Shown here one piece after another: positions 10,904 to 21,756 of a stretch of 64,000 nt of DNA. The stretch is from the NCBI GenBank assembly GCA_963838805.1, contig CAWISK010000013.1, positions 1 to 64,000 on the forward strand, read 5' to 3'. The stretch is from CAVRQM01 sp963838805. GTDB taxonomy: Bacteria > Pseudomonadota > Alphaproteobacteria > Acetobacterales > Acetobacteraceae. Under the pieces are notes generated by a model. That model was not told the origin of the DNA. It ran no database searches and worked only from the letters and a program-made list of their open reading frames with translations. The position numbers were made by a program, and so were the translations under genes. Every line of letters begins with the position of its first letter. Position 1 is the first letter of the stretch.

Positions 10904-11596
10904 TTATCCGCTACCGCCCGCGCGCAATCGCTCCACCGCACCGTCAGCGCCGGCAATCAGCGCCTCCTGCGCGATCCGCAGGAACAGCCCTGTCTCGAAC
11001 ACGCCGGCGATGGTGCGCAGATCGCGCTCCAGCGTGAACGGATCGCGGATCGGCGCGAAGCCGCCGCAATCGAGGATGACATTGCCGTTGTCGGTCACGA
11101 ACGGCATCCCGTCGGCTCGGCACCGCAGCATCGGCGCACCGCCTCGCTCGGCGACGCGGCGCGTGGTGGCCGCCAGGCCGAAACGCGCCACCTCGACCGG
11201 CAAGGGCGCCCGTTCGCCCAGCGTCGCGACCAGCTTGGTGGAATCCGCCACCACCACGAAGCGGCGCGCAAGCTGTGCCACGATTTTCTCGCGCAGCAGC
11301 GCCCCTCCCAGGCCCTTGATCAGTCGCAGCGTGCCGCGCTCGACCTCGTCCGCGCCATCGATGGCCAGATCGATCGCCGCCTCCGGATCGGCCAGCGCGA
11401 TGCCCAGCGATGTCGCCTGCGTGGCCGTGGCCACCGAGGTCGGGACGCCCGTGATGCGCAATCCTTCGGCGCGCACGCGCTCGCCCAGGCGATCGACCAC
11501 GAAGCGCACGGTGCTGCCGGTCCCCAGACCCACCAGCATCCCATCCTCGACCAGATCGGCGGCCGCGATCCCCGCCGCGCGCTTGGCGGCATCCAC
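10904..11596 (-). CDS. rpiA: Ribose-5-phosphate isomerase A
   Basis: Interconverts ribose 5-phosphate and ribulose 5-phosphate in the pentose phosphate pathway. 230 residues, the usual length. Seen motifs: GLGTGSTVRFVVDRL near the N-terminus, IDGADEV with the active-site acids, and LIKGLGGALLREK with the catalytic Glu/Lys region. GTG start. It lies five bases after the gnd stop codon, so gnd and rpiA form one operon with gnd first, matching consecutive pathway steps. Confidence 0.95.
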   Translation of the reverse strand: MDAAKRAAGIAAADLVEDGMLVGLGTGSTVRFVVDRLGERVRAEGLRITGVPTSVATATQATSLGIALADPEAAIDLAIDGADEVERGTLRLIKGLGGALLREKIVAQLARRFVVVADSTKLVATLGERAPLPVEVARFGLAATTRRVAERGGAPMLRCRADGMPFVTDNGNVILDCGGFAPIRDPFTLERDLRTIAGVFETGLFLRIAQEALIAGADGAVERLRAGGSG

Positions 11597-11601
11597 GCCG
11601 C

Positions 11602-12588
11602 TCAGTTGTGCGGCCCCTTCTCGACATGGCCGCCAAAGCCCATGCGCATCGCCGACAGCAGCTTCTCCGCGAAGGTGTGCGACTGGCGCGAGCGGAAGCG
11701 GGTGAACAGGGCGGCGGCCAGCACCTCGGCGGGAACCGCCTCCTCTACCGCCGCCTCGATGGTCCAGCGGCCCTCGCCGCTATCCTCGACGAAGCCAGAG
11801 AATTTCTGCAGCTCCGGATCACCGGCCAGCGCCATCGCCGACAGGTCGAGCAGCCACGAGCTGACCACGCTGCCGCGCCGCCACACCTCGGCCACGTCGG
11901 GGATCGGCAGGTCGTATTTCTCGGTCTCCGCCACCTCGGCCACGGCACGGGTGCGCAGGATGTTGAAGCCCTCGGCATAGGCCTGCATCATTCCGTATTC
12001 GATGCCGTTATGCACCATCTTCACGAAATGCCCGGCGCCGTGGCCGCCGCAATACAGGTAGCCCTGCTCGGCGCGCGGATCGAGCTTCGGGCCACGGCCC
12101 GGCGTGCGGGCAATGTCGCCGATCCCCGGGGCGAGTGTCGCGAAGATCGGATCGAGATGCTCGAAGGCGTCGCGGTCGCCGCCGATCATCATGCAGTAGC
12201 CGCGTTCGAGCCCCCATACGCCGCCCGACGTGCCGACATCCAGATAACGGATTCCGCGCTCGCCGAGCTTGGCCGCCCGGCGGATGTCGTCGCGGAAATA
12301 CGAGTTGCCGCCGTCGATCACGATATCGCCCGTGCCCATCGCCTGCCCGAGATCGAGTACCGTCTCCTCGGTGATGGAACCGGCCGGCAGCATTACCCAG
12401 ACCGCCTTCGGGCTCTCCAGCTTGCTCGCCATGTCGGCGAGCGACGTCGCCGGCTGCGCGCCGTCGCCGGCGAGTGCCGCGGTGGCTTTCGGGTTGTTGT
12501 CATAGACGACGCAGCGATGCCCGGCATGCATCAGCCGGCGCGCGATGTTGCCGCCCATCCGGCCCAGCCCGACGACGCCGATCTGCAT
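11602..12588 (-). CDS. gnd: 6-phosphogluconate dehydrogenase, decarboxylating (short type)
   Basis: Oxidises 6-phosphogluconate to ribulose 5-phosphate, CO2 and NAD(P)H. 328 residues, matching the short GndA/YqeC-like class rather than the ~470-residue form. The N-terminus QIGVVGLGRMGGNIARRL is the Rossmann fold; VIDGGNSYFRDD and DVGTSGGVWGLERGYC are family signatures; the catalytic stretch GGHGAGHFVKMVHNGIEYGM carries Lys and the substrate-binding residues. The start ATG is fixed by the Rossmann strand. It precedes rpiA in the same operon. Confidence 0.95.
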   Translation of the reverse strand: MQIGVVGLGRMGGNIARRLMHAGHRCVVYDNNPKATAALAGDGAQPATSLADMASKLESPKAVWVMLPAGSITEETVLDLGQAMGTGDIVIDGGNSYFRDDIRRAAKLGERGIRYLDVGTSGGVWGLERGYCMMIGGDRDAFEHLDPIFATLAPGIGDIARTPGRGPKLDPRAEQGYLYCGGHGAGHFVKMVHNGIEYGMMQAYAEGFNILRTRAVAEVAETEKYDLPIPDVAEVWRRGSVVSSWLLDLSAMALAGDPELQKFSGFVEDSGEGRWTIEAAVEEAVPAEVLAAALFTRFRSRQSHTFAEKLLSAMRMGFGGHVEKGPHN

Positions 12589-12792
12589 GACGATCCTCCC
12601 GCGGCCCCGCCGGAATGGCGCGGTCCATGACATAGGCTGCCGTAACGGCGCCGTCCTGCCTAGCACGGTGCCAACGGCAGCGTCTCCCGGGCGGAGAACG
12701 AACTCACGGGAGCGTGAGGCGCCAAGGCCGGTCGAAGGGCGTTGACGCTCCACGGCTGAGGGAGGCGAGATGCGGGATGCAGCGGATGGTCC
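12589..12792. promoter_or_regulatory. Divergent promoter region gnd / acylase
   Basis: About 200 nt between two divergently read genes. It must contain both promoters. I see no strong palindrome. Confidence 0.4.
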
Positions 12793-14960
12793 ATGCGGGC
12801 CGATAGGCTGGTCGGCACCGCCATCGCCGCGGTGCTGATCGCGCGCGGCCTGGTGCGGCGGCGCCCCCGCCGCACCCTGGCGCAGCGTCTCGCAGCACTT
12901 CCCGCGACCGCACCGAGCGAGGAGCCGATCTGCATCCGCTGGAACCAGCACCAGATCCCCTATGTCGAAGCGTCGAGCGAGCCGGACCTCGCGGTGGGCC
13001 TGGGCATCGTCCACGCGCATCTGCGGCTGGGACAGATGGAGATCATGCGGCGCATCGCGCAGGGCCGAGTGGCCGAGATGGTAGGGCCGCTCGGCATCGA
13101 GCTGGACCGCAGCTTGCGTCTGCTGGGATTGGACCGGGCGGTGCCGGCCATCATTGCCGGCTTGGCACCGGATGTGCGGGCCTGGGCGGAGGGGTTCGTG
13201 CGGGGCGTGAACCACGTCCTCGCCTGCACAAGCCCGCCCGAGGAACTGTCTCTGCTGGGCATCGGCCGCGAACCCTGGACGCTCGCGGACCTGTTCACCA
13301 GCGCGCGGCTGGCGGCGGCCGATGTGAGCTGGTTCGTCTATGCCCGGCTGCTGCGCGCCCGCGCCGCGCTGACCCCCGAGGACTGGCGGGCGCTGTGGCC
13401 GAAGTTGCTGGCGGGCGGTGCGCCGGACCCGGAGGCGGCACCGGCCGGGCTGCTGACGCGCGCCGGCAGCAATGCCGCGGCCGTGGCCGCCTGGCGCAGC
13501 GCCAGCGGCGGCGCGCTGCTCGCAGCCGACCCGCATCTGTCCGTGGCGCTGCCCAATATCTGGCTCGCCGCCGGCATGTGCTGTCCGGGCCTGAACGCGG
13601 TCGGGCTGATGCCGGCCGGCTTTCCCATCGTCGGCGATCGGCCGCAACCGGCACATCGCCTGGGGCGGCACCAGCCTGCACGCGGCGGCCTCGGACCTGT
13701 TCGACGTGTCCGGCCTACCCATCCGGGAACGGCGCGAGACGCTGCGCGTGCGCGGTCTGGGCGCGCGGACGATCACCTTGCGAGAAAGCCCGCTGGGGCC
13801 GGTGGTGAGCGACGGGTTGCTGTTCCCGCAGGCATCGCCGCCGCTGGCGCTGCGCTGGGTCGGGCACACGCCGTCGGACGAGATCGGGGCGATGCTGGGC
13901 GTGATGCGCGCCGAGACCAGCGAGGATTTTGCCCGCGCGCTGGAGGGCTTCGCCATCCCCGGCCAGAACATGATCCACGCCACCGCGAGCGGCTCGGTCG
14001 GGCACCGCCTTGCCCTGCGCGCGCCGCACCGCGCCGGCCCGCCGGCCGATCTGGTGCAGCCTCCGGCGGCGGCGGTCGCCTGGGACGATATGGTGTCCGG
14101 CTCCGGTTTTCCCGCAGTGCTGAATCCGCCCTCTGGCGTGGTCGCCTCGGCCAACAACAGGCCGCCAGAGACCGAGGTGCCGCCAGGGTTTTTCTATTCC
14201 ATGCCGACGCGCGTACGGCGGCTGCGCGCCTTGCTGGACGGGGCCGGACCGATCGACCCGGCCGCGATGGCGCGCAGCCAGACGGACGTGCAGGCGCCGC
14301 TGGATACGCTGCGCGCGCTGCTGGCTCGCGCCGAGCCGCATCCGGTGGGCGACATGCTGGCGCGATGGGACGGGCGCTACGATATCGACTCGGAGGGCGC
14401 GTTGCTGTTCGAGGCGATGCGCGCTTCGTTGCAGGATGCGCTGCCGGACCAGGCGGGGCTGCGCCCGGTGGCGGCGATCTGGCAGGGAAGGGCGATGCTG
14501 GCTTCGCAAATCCTGGCCCTGGATGACGCGACCTTGCGGCCAATGCTGGCTGCGGCGATGGACAGGGCAGCGGCGTTGCAGCGCCGCTACCGCAATTGGG
14601 GCGGGGTGCATCGGATGCGGCTGCGGCACTATCTGGCCGCCGTGCCCGGGCTGCAGCGGCGCTACGACTTTGGCGACTATCCCTCGCCGGGCGGCACCGA
14701 CACGCTGAACAAGACCGGCCACGGCCCAGTGCATGGTCCACATGGCGTGACCTATGGCGCCTCCGCCCGGTTCCTTGCCGACATGGCCGATGCCGACGCC
14801 AATCGCGTGGTGCTGCTGGGTGGCCAGGATGGCTGGCTGGGCAGCGACAGCTTCCTTGATCAGGTGCCGCTGTGGCGGCAGCGGCGAATATGTCGATCTG
14901 CCGCTGCGCGCGGAGAGCGTCAGCGCCTGGCCGCACGTGACGGTGCTGCGTCCTGCTTGA
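12793..14960 (+). CDS. Penicillin acylase family protein (Ntn-hydrolase), two frameshifts
   Basis: About 721 residues after skipping one inserted base near 13637 and one near 14886. The family makes one precursor that cuts itself; the new N-terminal Ser attacks amide bonds of acylated substrates (beta-lactams, N-acyl-homoserine lactones, acyl-amino acids). The nucleophile region reads RAGSNAAAVAAW (~res 228), followed by LLAADPHL and PIVGIGRNRHIAWGG after correction. The C-terminal GGTDTLNKTGHGPVHGPHG and LLGGQDGWLGS are also typical. A weakly hydrophobic N-terminus could be an export signal, as expected for a periplasmic enzyme, but it is not clear. The GH3-type synthetase follows at once. 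Confidence 0.82.
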
Positions 14961-16471
14961 CGCGACACCCGCGCTGCGCCTGTGGGCTGCGAGGCGGCGG
15001 GCCGAACTGGCGCGCCAGGACGTGATCGCAGGCGCAGCGTCGGACTCTCGCACGACTTTTGCGGCGGGCCGAGGGCACGGCGTTCGGCCGCGCGCACGGC
15101 TTTGCCGCGATCCGCGACGTGGCCGAGTACCAGCGCCGCATGCGGCTGGGCTCGTACGAGGATTTTGCCGCCGAATGGTGGGATGGCCGCTTCCCGGTGC
15201 TGGATGGCGCGACCTGGCCGGGGCCGATCCGCTTCCTCGCGAAATCCTCTGGTACAGCAGGTGCGGCGACCAAGCACATCCCGGTCAGCCGGGCGATGCT
15301 GCGGGCCAATAGCCGCGCCGCGCTGGACGTCCTGACCTATCATCTGGCGGCGAAGCCCGGCAGCCGCGTGCTCGGCTCGAAAAACTTCCTGCTCGGCGGC
15401 AGCACGGCGCTCGAAATGCTGCGCGGCGGCGTCCGCGCGGGCGACCTGTCCGGCATCGCCGCGGCCACTATCCCGCACTGGGCGCGCGGCCGCAGCTTTC
15501 CGCCGGAGGCACTGGCGCTGCTGCCCGACTGGCACGAGAAGATGGCGCGCATCGCACCTCTGTCGCTCGAGCAGCCGATCGCCAGCATCTCCGGCACGCC
15601 GAGCTGGATGCTGCTGTTCTTCGAGATGCGTCGCGGTATTGCGTCCCGGAGCACGGCTGGCGCAGCTTTATCCGGCGCTGGAACTGGTTGTGCATGGCGG
15701 CGTGGGTTTTGCCCCGTATCGCGAACGTTTCGCCTGGTGGCTGGACGGGAGTGCGGCACTGACTCGCGAGGTCTATGCGGCCAGCGAGGGCTTCATCGCG
15801 ATCGCGGATCGCGGTGACGGCGAGGGGATGCGGCTGGTGCTGGATCGCGGCCTGTTCTTCGAGTTCGTCCGTCCCGCCGATCTGGGATCAGCCAACCCCG
15901 ACCGGCGCTGGGTGGCCGATGCCGAGCCGGGGGTGGAATATGCGCTCGTGCTGTCCAGCAATGCCGGGCTGTGGTCCTACGTGCTGGGCGACACGGTGCG
16001 TCTGCTCCAGACCCATCCGCCGCGCCTGCTGGTGACGGGCCGCACCGCCTGGTCGCTGTCGGTGGCGGGCGAGCATCTGATCGGCGCCGAACTGGATGCG
16101 GCGATGGCCGAAGCGGCCCGGGCGGTGGGCCGAAAGGTGGTGGAGTATGCGGCCGCCCCGGTTGCGCCCGATGCCACCGACGCGCGCGGCGGGCATCTGT
16201 TCGCGGTCGAGCTGGACGGGCCGGCCGATGCTGCCGCTTTGCCCGCGCGTTGGACGCGGCGCTAGCGCGGCAGAACGAGGACTACGCCGCCCATCGTGCC
16301 GGCGGGTTTGGCCTGCGCGATCCGGATGTGCGGCTGCTGCCGTCGGGTGCCTTCAAACGCTGGATGGTCGCGCGCGGCAAGCTTGGCGGGCAGAACAAGG
16401 TGCCGCGCGTGCTCAACGGCGCGGCGGCCCTCGCCGGGCTGCTGGATGGGCAGGAAGGGGGACGGCCATGA
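14956..16471 (+). CDS. GH3-family acyl-acid-amido synthetase, frameshifted
   Basis: About 500 residues assembled across shifts near 15029 (one extra base), 15627 (one extra base) and 16231 (one missing base). GH3/JAR1-like enzymes adenylate a carboxylic acid and join it to an amino acid; bacterial roles are mostly unknown. Seen: LAKSSGTA.GATKHIPVS (ATP loop), ISGTPSWMLLFF, VYAASEGF (adenylate site) and YVLGDTVRLL, ending FKRWMVARGKLGGQNKVPR. No ATG or GTG opens the first frame; protein-like sequence begins DATPALRLWAARRRAEL directly after the acylase stop. The stop overlaps the methyltransferase ATG (ATGA). Confidence 0.8.
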
Positions 16472-17266
16472 TCGATCAGGACACGAGCCTGCGCCGATTT
16501 CGCAGCGTCGTGCCGCACTATCGCGCAGGGCGGCCGGCCTATGCGCCGTTGCTGATCGGGCGGGTGGCGGCGCTGTGCGGCCTGAACGCCGCATCGCGTG
16601 TTCTCGATCTTGGCTGCGGGCCGGGCCTGCTCGCCGCCGGCTTCTCGCCGCTTGCCGGTTTAGTCGTGGCAATGGACCCCGAGCCGGCCATGCTGGCCGA
16701 GGTCGAAGCTCTCGGGCTGTCGAACGTGGCGGGCCGTACCGGGTGCCTCCTCCGATCTCGGTCCGGAACTGGGCCGGTTCCGTCTTGTCGTGATGGGACG
16801 CTCGTTTCACTGGATGGACCGTGCCGACACGCTGCGGCGCCTGGACGGACTGATCGAGCCGGGTGGGGCGGTCGCCTTGTTTCGCACCGATCATCCCGAG
16901 TTCGCGTGCAATGCCTGGCGGGTCGAGTTCGACGCGCTGCGCCACCGCTATGGGGGAGATGACCCCGGCTTCAAGAAACGACGGGGCGGCAGTGCGCGGC
17001 ACGAGGATGTGCTGCTCGATTCGGCGTTCTCGCATCTCGAAGGTCTATCGGTCATCGAGCGCCGCCGCGCTGCGATCGCGACACTGGTTGATCGCGGCCT
17101 GTCGATGTCGGCGACCTCGCCCGCGCGCCTGGGCGGGCGCGCCGATGACTTCGCCCGCGACATCGAGGCTGTGATGCAGCCTTTCCTCCGGGACGGAATG
17201 ATCGAGGAGATTGTGGAGTCGGTCGCGGTGATCGCCTTTCGTCCAGGCGAGGCGCCGTCTGCTTAG
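16468..17266 (+). CDS. Class I SAM-dependent methyltransferase, frameshifted
   Basis: About 265 residues after dropping one inserted G near 16741. Motif I VLDLGCGPGLLA (~res 47) and the following acidic DPEPAML define a Rossmann methyltransferase of the UbiE/small-molecule type. FHWMDRADTLRRLDGLIEPGG is the post-motif region common in this group. Substrate unknown. It is coupled by ATGA to the GH3-type synthetase and so may modify the same metabolite. It abuts the convergent MFS gene with no spacer. Confidence 0.8.
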
Positions 17267-18530
17267 TTAGGTCCGTGCCTCCAACGCGGTGGCCCGTCCC
17301 CAGTCCAGCGGATAGCGCCCGAGGATGAACAGCATCAGCAGCATCCCGGGCAGCGCCGCCAGCATCGCCAGCGTGTAGAAGGCGGGCCAACCCACCGCCT
17401 GGGCCAGAAAGCCGGAGAAACTGCCGACGGTATTGGCGGCGAGCGGCGCCACCGAGGTCAGCACCGCGAATTGCGTGGCGGTATGCGCCGACGAGCACAG
17501 GCCGGAGAGATAGGCCAGGAACGCCGCCGTCGCGCAGCCCTGCGCGAAGGCCTCGATGGTGGTGGTGGCGAACAGCAGCGTGCCGTTGGCCGGCGCCAGC
17601 GCCAGCCAGACATACATGGCCATCGCCGACATCTGGAAGAACCCGGTGGCGATCAGCCCGCGCGCCACGCCCAGCCGCGCCACCAGCCAGCCGCCGGCAG
17701 TGATGCCGGCCATGGTGCCGCCCAGGATGAACGGGCCGAGGGCGGCCACCGTGGTCCGCTGGAACCCCAGCGCGTGATACAGCGACGGCAGCATGGTCCC
17801 TGCCATCGCCTCGCCGAGATTGAACAACGCCACATAGGCCAGGATCGGCACCGCTCCCGGCCGCGCCACCAGGTCGCGCAGGCTCTCCACCACAGCGCGC
17901 CCGAACTCGCCGCAACACCCGTCCCGGAGGCTGCGCCGGCAGCACCACCGCCGGTTCGGGCGCGGCGAGGGTCACCAGCATCCCGAGCCCGGCCAGCGCC
18001 GCCGTGCCGAGCAAGGCCGCGCGCCAGCCGATCAGGCTGGCCGCGGCCAGCACGCCGGAGCGCGCCACCAGCATGCCGATGCGGTAGCCCCAGACATAGA
18101 CGGCATTGGCGATGCCCTGGCGGTCGAGCGGGAAGCTCTCGATACGCCAGGCGTCTATGGCGATGTCCTGGGTGGCCGAGAAGAACGCGACGAAGCTTGC
18201 CGCGATGATGGCATTGCGCGGCGAGATGGCGACGTTGCTGCACGCGAGAGCCACGATCGCCAGGACCAGGGGAAGCTGTGCCGCCAGCATCCAGCCTCGC
18301 CTGCGCCCGAGCCGGCGCAGCCGGAACGGGGGCGCCACCTGATCCAGCACCGGCGCCCAGAGGAACTTGAATGTATAGGGTAGACCGATGCTGCCGACGA
18401 GGCCGATCACGGCCAGCGAGACGCCCTGTTCGGTCAGCCACTGGCGCAGTGTAAAGCCGGAGAGCAGCAGCGGCAGGCCTGAGCCGAAGCCCATGGCCAG
18501 CATGGCGGAGAGGCGATCCATGCGCTCCAT
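17267..18530 (-). CDS. AmpG-like MFS permease, one frameshift
   Basis: About 420 residues, many hydrophobic helices. The N-terminus MGFGSGLPLLLSGFTLRQWL, then YTFKFLWAPVLDQV and FFSATQDIAIDAWRIE are the signature of AmpG-type major facilitator permeases, which import anhydro-muropeptides or related small molecules across the inner membrane. One extra base near 17900 (within the central loop) breaks the frame. Two Met codons are available; the outer is chosen. AmpG itself cannot be told from its paralogues by this alone. Confidence 0.8.
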
Positions 18531-18670
18531 GCTGCCACGGCCGGCACTGATTCGGCAGATGCGGCGAGAATTGCGCCGGAGCCGGACGCGCGGGCGGCTG
18601 CGGCAACCCGGCCACTGGCGGCAACGTTGCTCGTCGGCCGCGACCAACCCCAATTCGCCTGGAGCGATGG

Positions 18671-19930
18671 ATGTCCCGCGCCGATCGTCCTGACCGTGCG
18701 CCGTCGCGGCGCAGCCTGCGCGGGCTGGACGGCGTCAATTTCCTGATGGCGGATGTGAGCGGCGGGCTGGGGCCGTACCTGTCGGTCTTTCTCAAGGGCG
18801 ATCAGCATTGGCAGTCCGGCGATATCGGCATCGCCATGGCCGCGAGTTCGATTGCCGCGGCGATCTGCCAGATCCCGGCCGGGATGCTGGTCGATGCGAC
18901 ACGGTTCAAGCGCGCACTGGTCGCGGTTTCGGGCCTGCTGATCGCCGGCGGTTGCATCGTCATCGGCCTATTCCCCACCCTGCCGGCGGTCGTGGCCGCG
19001 CAGGTTGCGCTGGGCGTGGCGTCCACCGTCATTCCCCCAGCACTCGCCGCACTCAGCCTGGGCATCGTCGGGCGCAGGCGGCTCGACGGGCGGATCAGCC
19101 GCAACCAGAGCTTCAATTCCGCCGGCAACTTCACGGCGGCGATCCTGGCCGGCACGCTCGGGCAATATGCCGGGTTCAACTGGGTGTTCTATCTCGTGTG
19201 CATGTTCGCGGTGGCGAGCGCCTTTGCGGTACGGATGATCGACCCGCGCGAGATCGACCACATCATGGCGCGCGGCGGCGAGGATTGGGCCGGTCAGGAC
19301 GGCATGCCTCTGCCCTTGCGGCAACTCTGGCGCCGGCGCGACCTGCGCATCTTTCTCGGCAGCGTCGTGCTGTTTCATTTCGGCAACGCTGCGATGTTGC
19401 CGATGGCCGGGCAGGAGCTGGCGCAGCGCCATCCGGGCACCGACGTGATCGCGCAATCGGCCTGCATCATCGTGGCGCAGGCGGTGATGGTGGTCGTGGC
19501 GTGGATGGTCGGGCGGGCGATGGCGCGGGGCGTCGGGCGCAAGCCGATCTTTCTGCTGGCCTTGACCGTGCTGCCGGTGCGTGGGCTGTTGTTCAGCGTG
19601 GCGGACGGGCCGGCGGCGGTGGTGGCGATCCAGATACTGGACGGCGTGGCGGCGGGCATCTTCGGAGTCGTCGCGGTGGTGATCGCGGCCGACCTCATGC
19701 GCGGCACCGGGCAATTCAATCTGGCGCAGGGGCTGGTGGCGCTGTGCGTGGGACTCGGCGCCTCGGCCTCGAACGTGCTGGGGGGCTTCGTGGTGCAGGC
19801 GGCGGGCTATCCGGCCGGGTTCCTGACGCTCGCCATCATCGCCGTGGCGGGGCTGCTGTTCTTCCTGCTGCTGATGCCGGAGACGCGGCCGGCCGATGAC
19901 GACGCCCGGATCGGGCCGGCGCAGGCGTGA
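18671..19930 (+). CDS. MFS transporter
   Basis: 419 residues with about twelve hydrophobic segments and no frameshift. DGVNFLMADVSGGLGPYLSV opens helix 1; AGMLVDATRFKRAL fits the loop 2-3 motif of the superfamily. IVGRRRLDGRISRNQSFNSA lies after helix 4. Related proteins are often annotated as generic MFS exporters. The stop overlaps the GTG of the ArsB-like gene, so the two are co-translated. Confidence 0.85.
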   Translation: MSRADRPDRAPSRRSLRGLDGVNFLMADVSGGLGPYLSVFLKGDQHWQSGDIGIAMAASSIAAAICQIPAGMLVDATRFKRALVAVSGLLIAGGCIVIGLFPTLPAVVAAQVALGVASTVIPPALAALSLGIVGRRRLDGRISRNQSFNSAGNFTAAILAGTLGQYAGFNWVFYLVCMFAVASAFAVRMIDPREIDHIMARGGEDWAGQDGMPLPLRQLWRRRDLRIFLGSVVLFHFGNAAMLPMAGQELAQRHPGTDVIAQSACIIVAQAVMVVVAWMVGRAMARGVGRKPIFLLALTVLPVRGLLFSVADGPAAVVAIQILDGVAAGIFGVVAVVIAADLMRGTGQFNLAQGLVALCVGLGASASNVLGGFVVQAAGYPAGFLTLAIIAVAGLLFFLLLMPETRPADDDARIGPAQA

Positions 19931-21195
19931 CCGCATCCATGGCGTTCACCTGGGGCATCGCGGCCCTGGCGACGGTTGGCGTCATCATCCGGCCCTGGAA
20001 GCTGCCGGAGGCGATCTGGGCAGTGGGCGGCGCCGCGCTGATCGTGGCGCTGGGCCTGCTGCCGGCGCGGCTGGCCTGGCGGGGCGTGCTGGAGGGGGTG
20101 GACGTCTATCTGTTCCTGACCGGCATGATGCTGCTGTCCGAAGTGGCGCGGATGTTCGGGCTGTTCGACTGGATCGCGGCGCACGCGGCGGCGCGGGCGC
20201 TCGGCTCGCCCACGCGGTTGTTCACCCTGATCTATGGTGTGGGCGTGCTGGTGACCGCCTTCCTGTCCAACGACGCGACCGCGGTGGTGCTGACGCCTGC
20301 GGTCGCGGCATCCGTGCGTGCGGCAAAGGGGCGTCATCCGCTGCCTTATCTGCTGATCTGCGCACATCGTCGCCAACGCCGCGAGCTTCGTGCTGCCGAT
20401 CTCCAATCCGGCCAATCTGGTCATCTACGGCAGCCGCATGCCGCCGCTGCTGCAATGGCTGCCGCGTTATGCGCTGCCGTCGGCGGCCGCGATCGTGGCC
20501 ACCTATCTGGCGTTGCGGCTGACCCAGCGCGCGGCGCTGCGCCAGACGATCGCCCACGAGGTCGAGCAGCCGAGCTTGTCCACCGAGGGCAGGCTGGCGG
20601 CATGCGGCATCGGTGCGACGGCGGCGGCGCTGATGGTCGCCTCGGCGCTGGACATTCAGCTAGGGCTGGCGACCTTCGCCTGCGGGACGGCGACCACGCT
20701 CGCCGTGCTGCTGCGCGGCGGGCGCACCGTGGCGCACCGGACGCGCCGTGCTGGGCGACATCGCCTGGGGCGTGCTGCCGCTGGTGGCCGGGCTGTTCGT
20801 GCTGGTGCAGGCGCTGGCCTATACCGGCGTGATCCATTCCCTGTCCGATCTGCTGTCCGGCGCGGCGCAAGCCAGTCCGGCCGGAACCGCCTGGGGCGCG
20901 GGTGCAGTGCTGGCGCTGGCCTGCAACCTGATGAACAATTTGCCGGCCGGGTTGATCGCCGGGCCACGCGGTGCAGGCGGCGCAGGTGCCGCCGGCGGTG
21001 AACGGGGCCGTGCTGATCGGCGTGGATCTGGGGCCGAACCTGTCCGTGACCGGGTCGCTGGCCACCATTCTGTGGCTCACCGCGTTGCGGCGCGAGGGCC
21101 TGGCATGCAGCGCCTGGGATTTCCTCAAGGTCGGACTGGTGGTGATGCCGCCCGCGCTGCTGCTGGCGTTGGCGGCGCTGCTGCTGTCTGGCTGA
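19927..21195 (+). CDS. ArsB/SLC13-like anion permease, three frameshifts
   Basis: About 420 residues of inner-membrane protein after removing single extra bases near 20364, 20745 and 20966. VYLFLTGMMLLSEVAR, LVTAFLSNDATAVVLTPAV and SFVLPISNPANLVIYG are characteristic of arsenite/citrate-type (IT superfamily) permeases; NNLPAGLI in the second half is the matching repeat signature. Arsenite efflux is possible, but no arsR or arsC is nearby and other anions are as likely. GTG start, coupled to the MFS gene. Confidence 0.75.
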
Positions 21196-21199
21196 GAGA

Positions 21200-21745
21200 T
21201 TAGTCCGCCGCGGTCGGGCGGCGGGCCAGATGCGGGGGCGAGGGCTGGCCCGCGAACATGCCGCTGCGGCGAAAGTCCTTCGGTCCCATGCCGTAGAAGC
21301 GGCGGAACACTCTTGCGAAGTAGTTGGCATCGGCAAAGCCGCAGCTTCCGGCGATGGCCTTAACGGGCGCCTCGTCCACGCTCAGCAGCCGCGCCGCCTC
21401 GGCCAGTCGCAGGCGCAGCAGGTAGCGTGCCGGCGACATGCCCTCATGCGCAGTGAACACGCGGGTAAAGTGGTAGCGGCTGTAGCCTGCTGCGCGGGCC
21501 ATTTGCGCCACGTCCAGGCGCTCGAACGCGTGCGCCTGGCACAGCGACACGGCCCGCTCTACCGCCGCGGGGCGTGGGGTGGCGGCGCGCGGCTGGTCCC
21601 AGGGCAGCAGATCCTCAGCCACCGCCATCGCCGCCGTATAGGCGAGCGCCGAGGCACGGGCCGGCGTGCCGGCCTCGCCGCTCAGGACGGCCAGCGTCAG
21701 GGCGGCGAGCTGCTCTACCGCCCGCTCGGACAGCGTCACCACCGG
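21200..21745 (-). pseudogene. AraC-family regulator, N-terminus lost
   Basis: The C-terminal double helix-turn-helix is intact: MARAAGYSRYHFTRVFTAHE and IAGSCGFADANYFARVFRRF, ending KDFRRSGM. Only about 75 residues of the sensor-domain side remain before the sequence runs into the solute-binding-protein fragment read in the opposite direction. AraC regulators of sugar importers are commonly divergent from the importer, so a deletion removing both 5' ends and the shared promoter explains the arrangement. Confidence 0.75.
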
Positions 21746-21756
21746 GCCGCCTGGGC

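Noticed and set aside
13715..15535. 606-codon minus-strand frame across the acylase and GH3 genes
   Set aside because: Arg/Gln/His-rich antisense shadow; spans two real genes and has no recognisable domain.
19927..21195. ArsB-like gene as part of an arsenic resistance operon
   Set aside because: No arsR, arsC or arsH lies nearby; the neighbour is a generic MFS gene.
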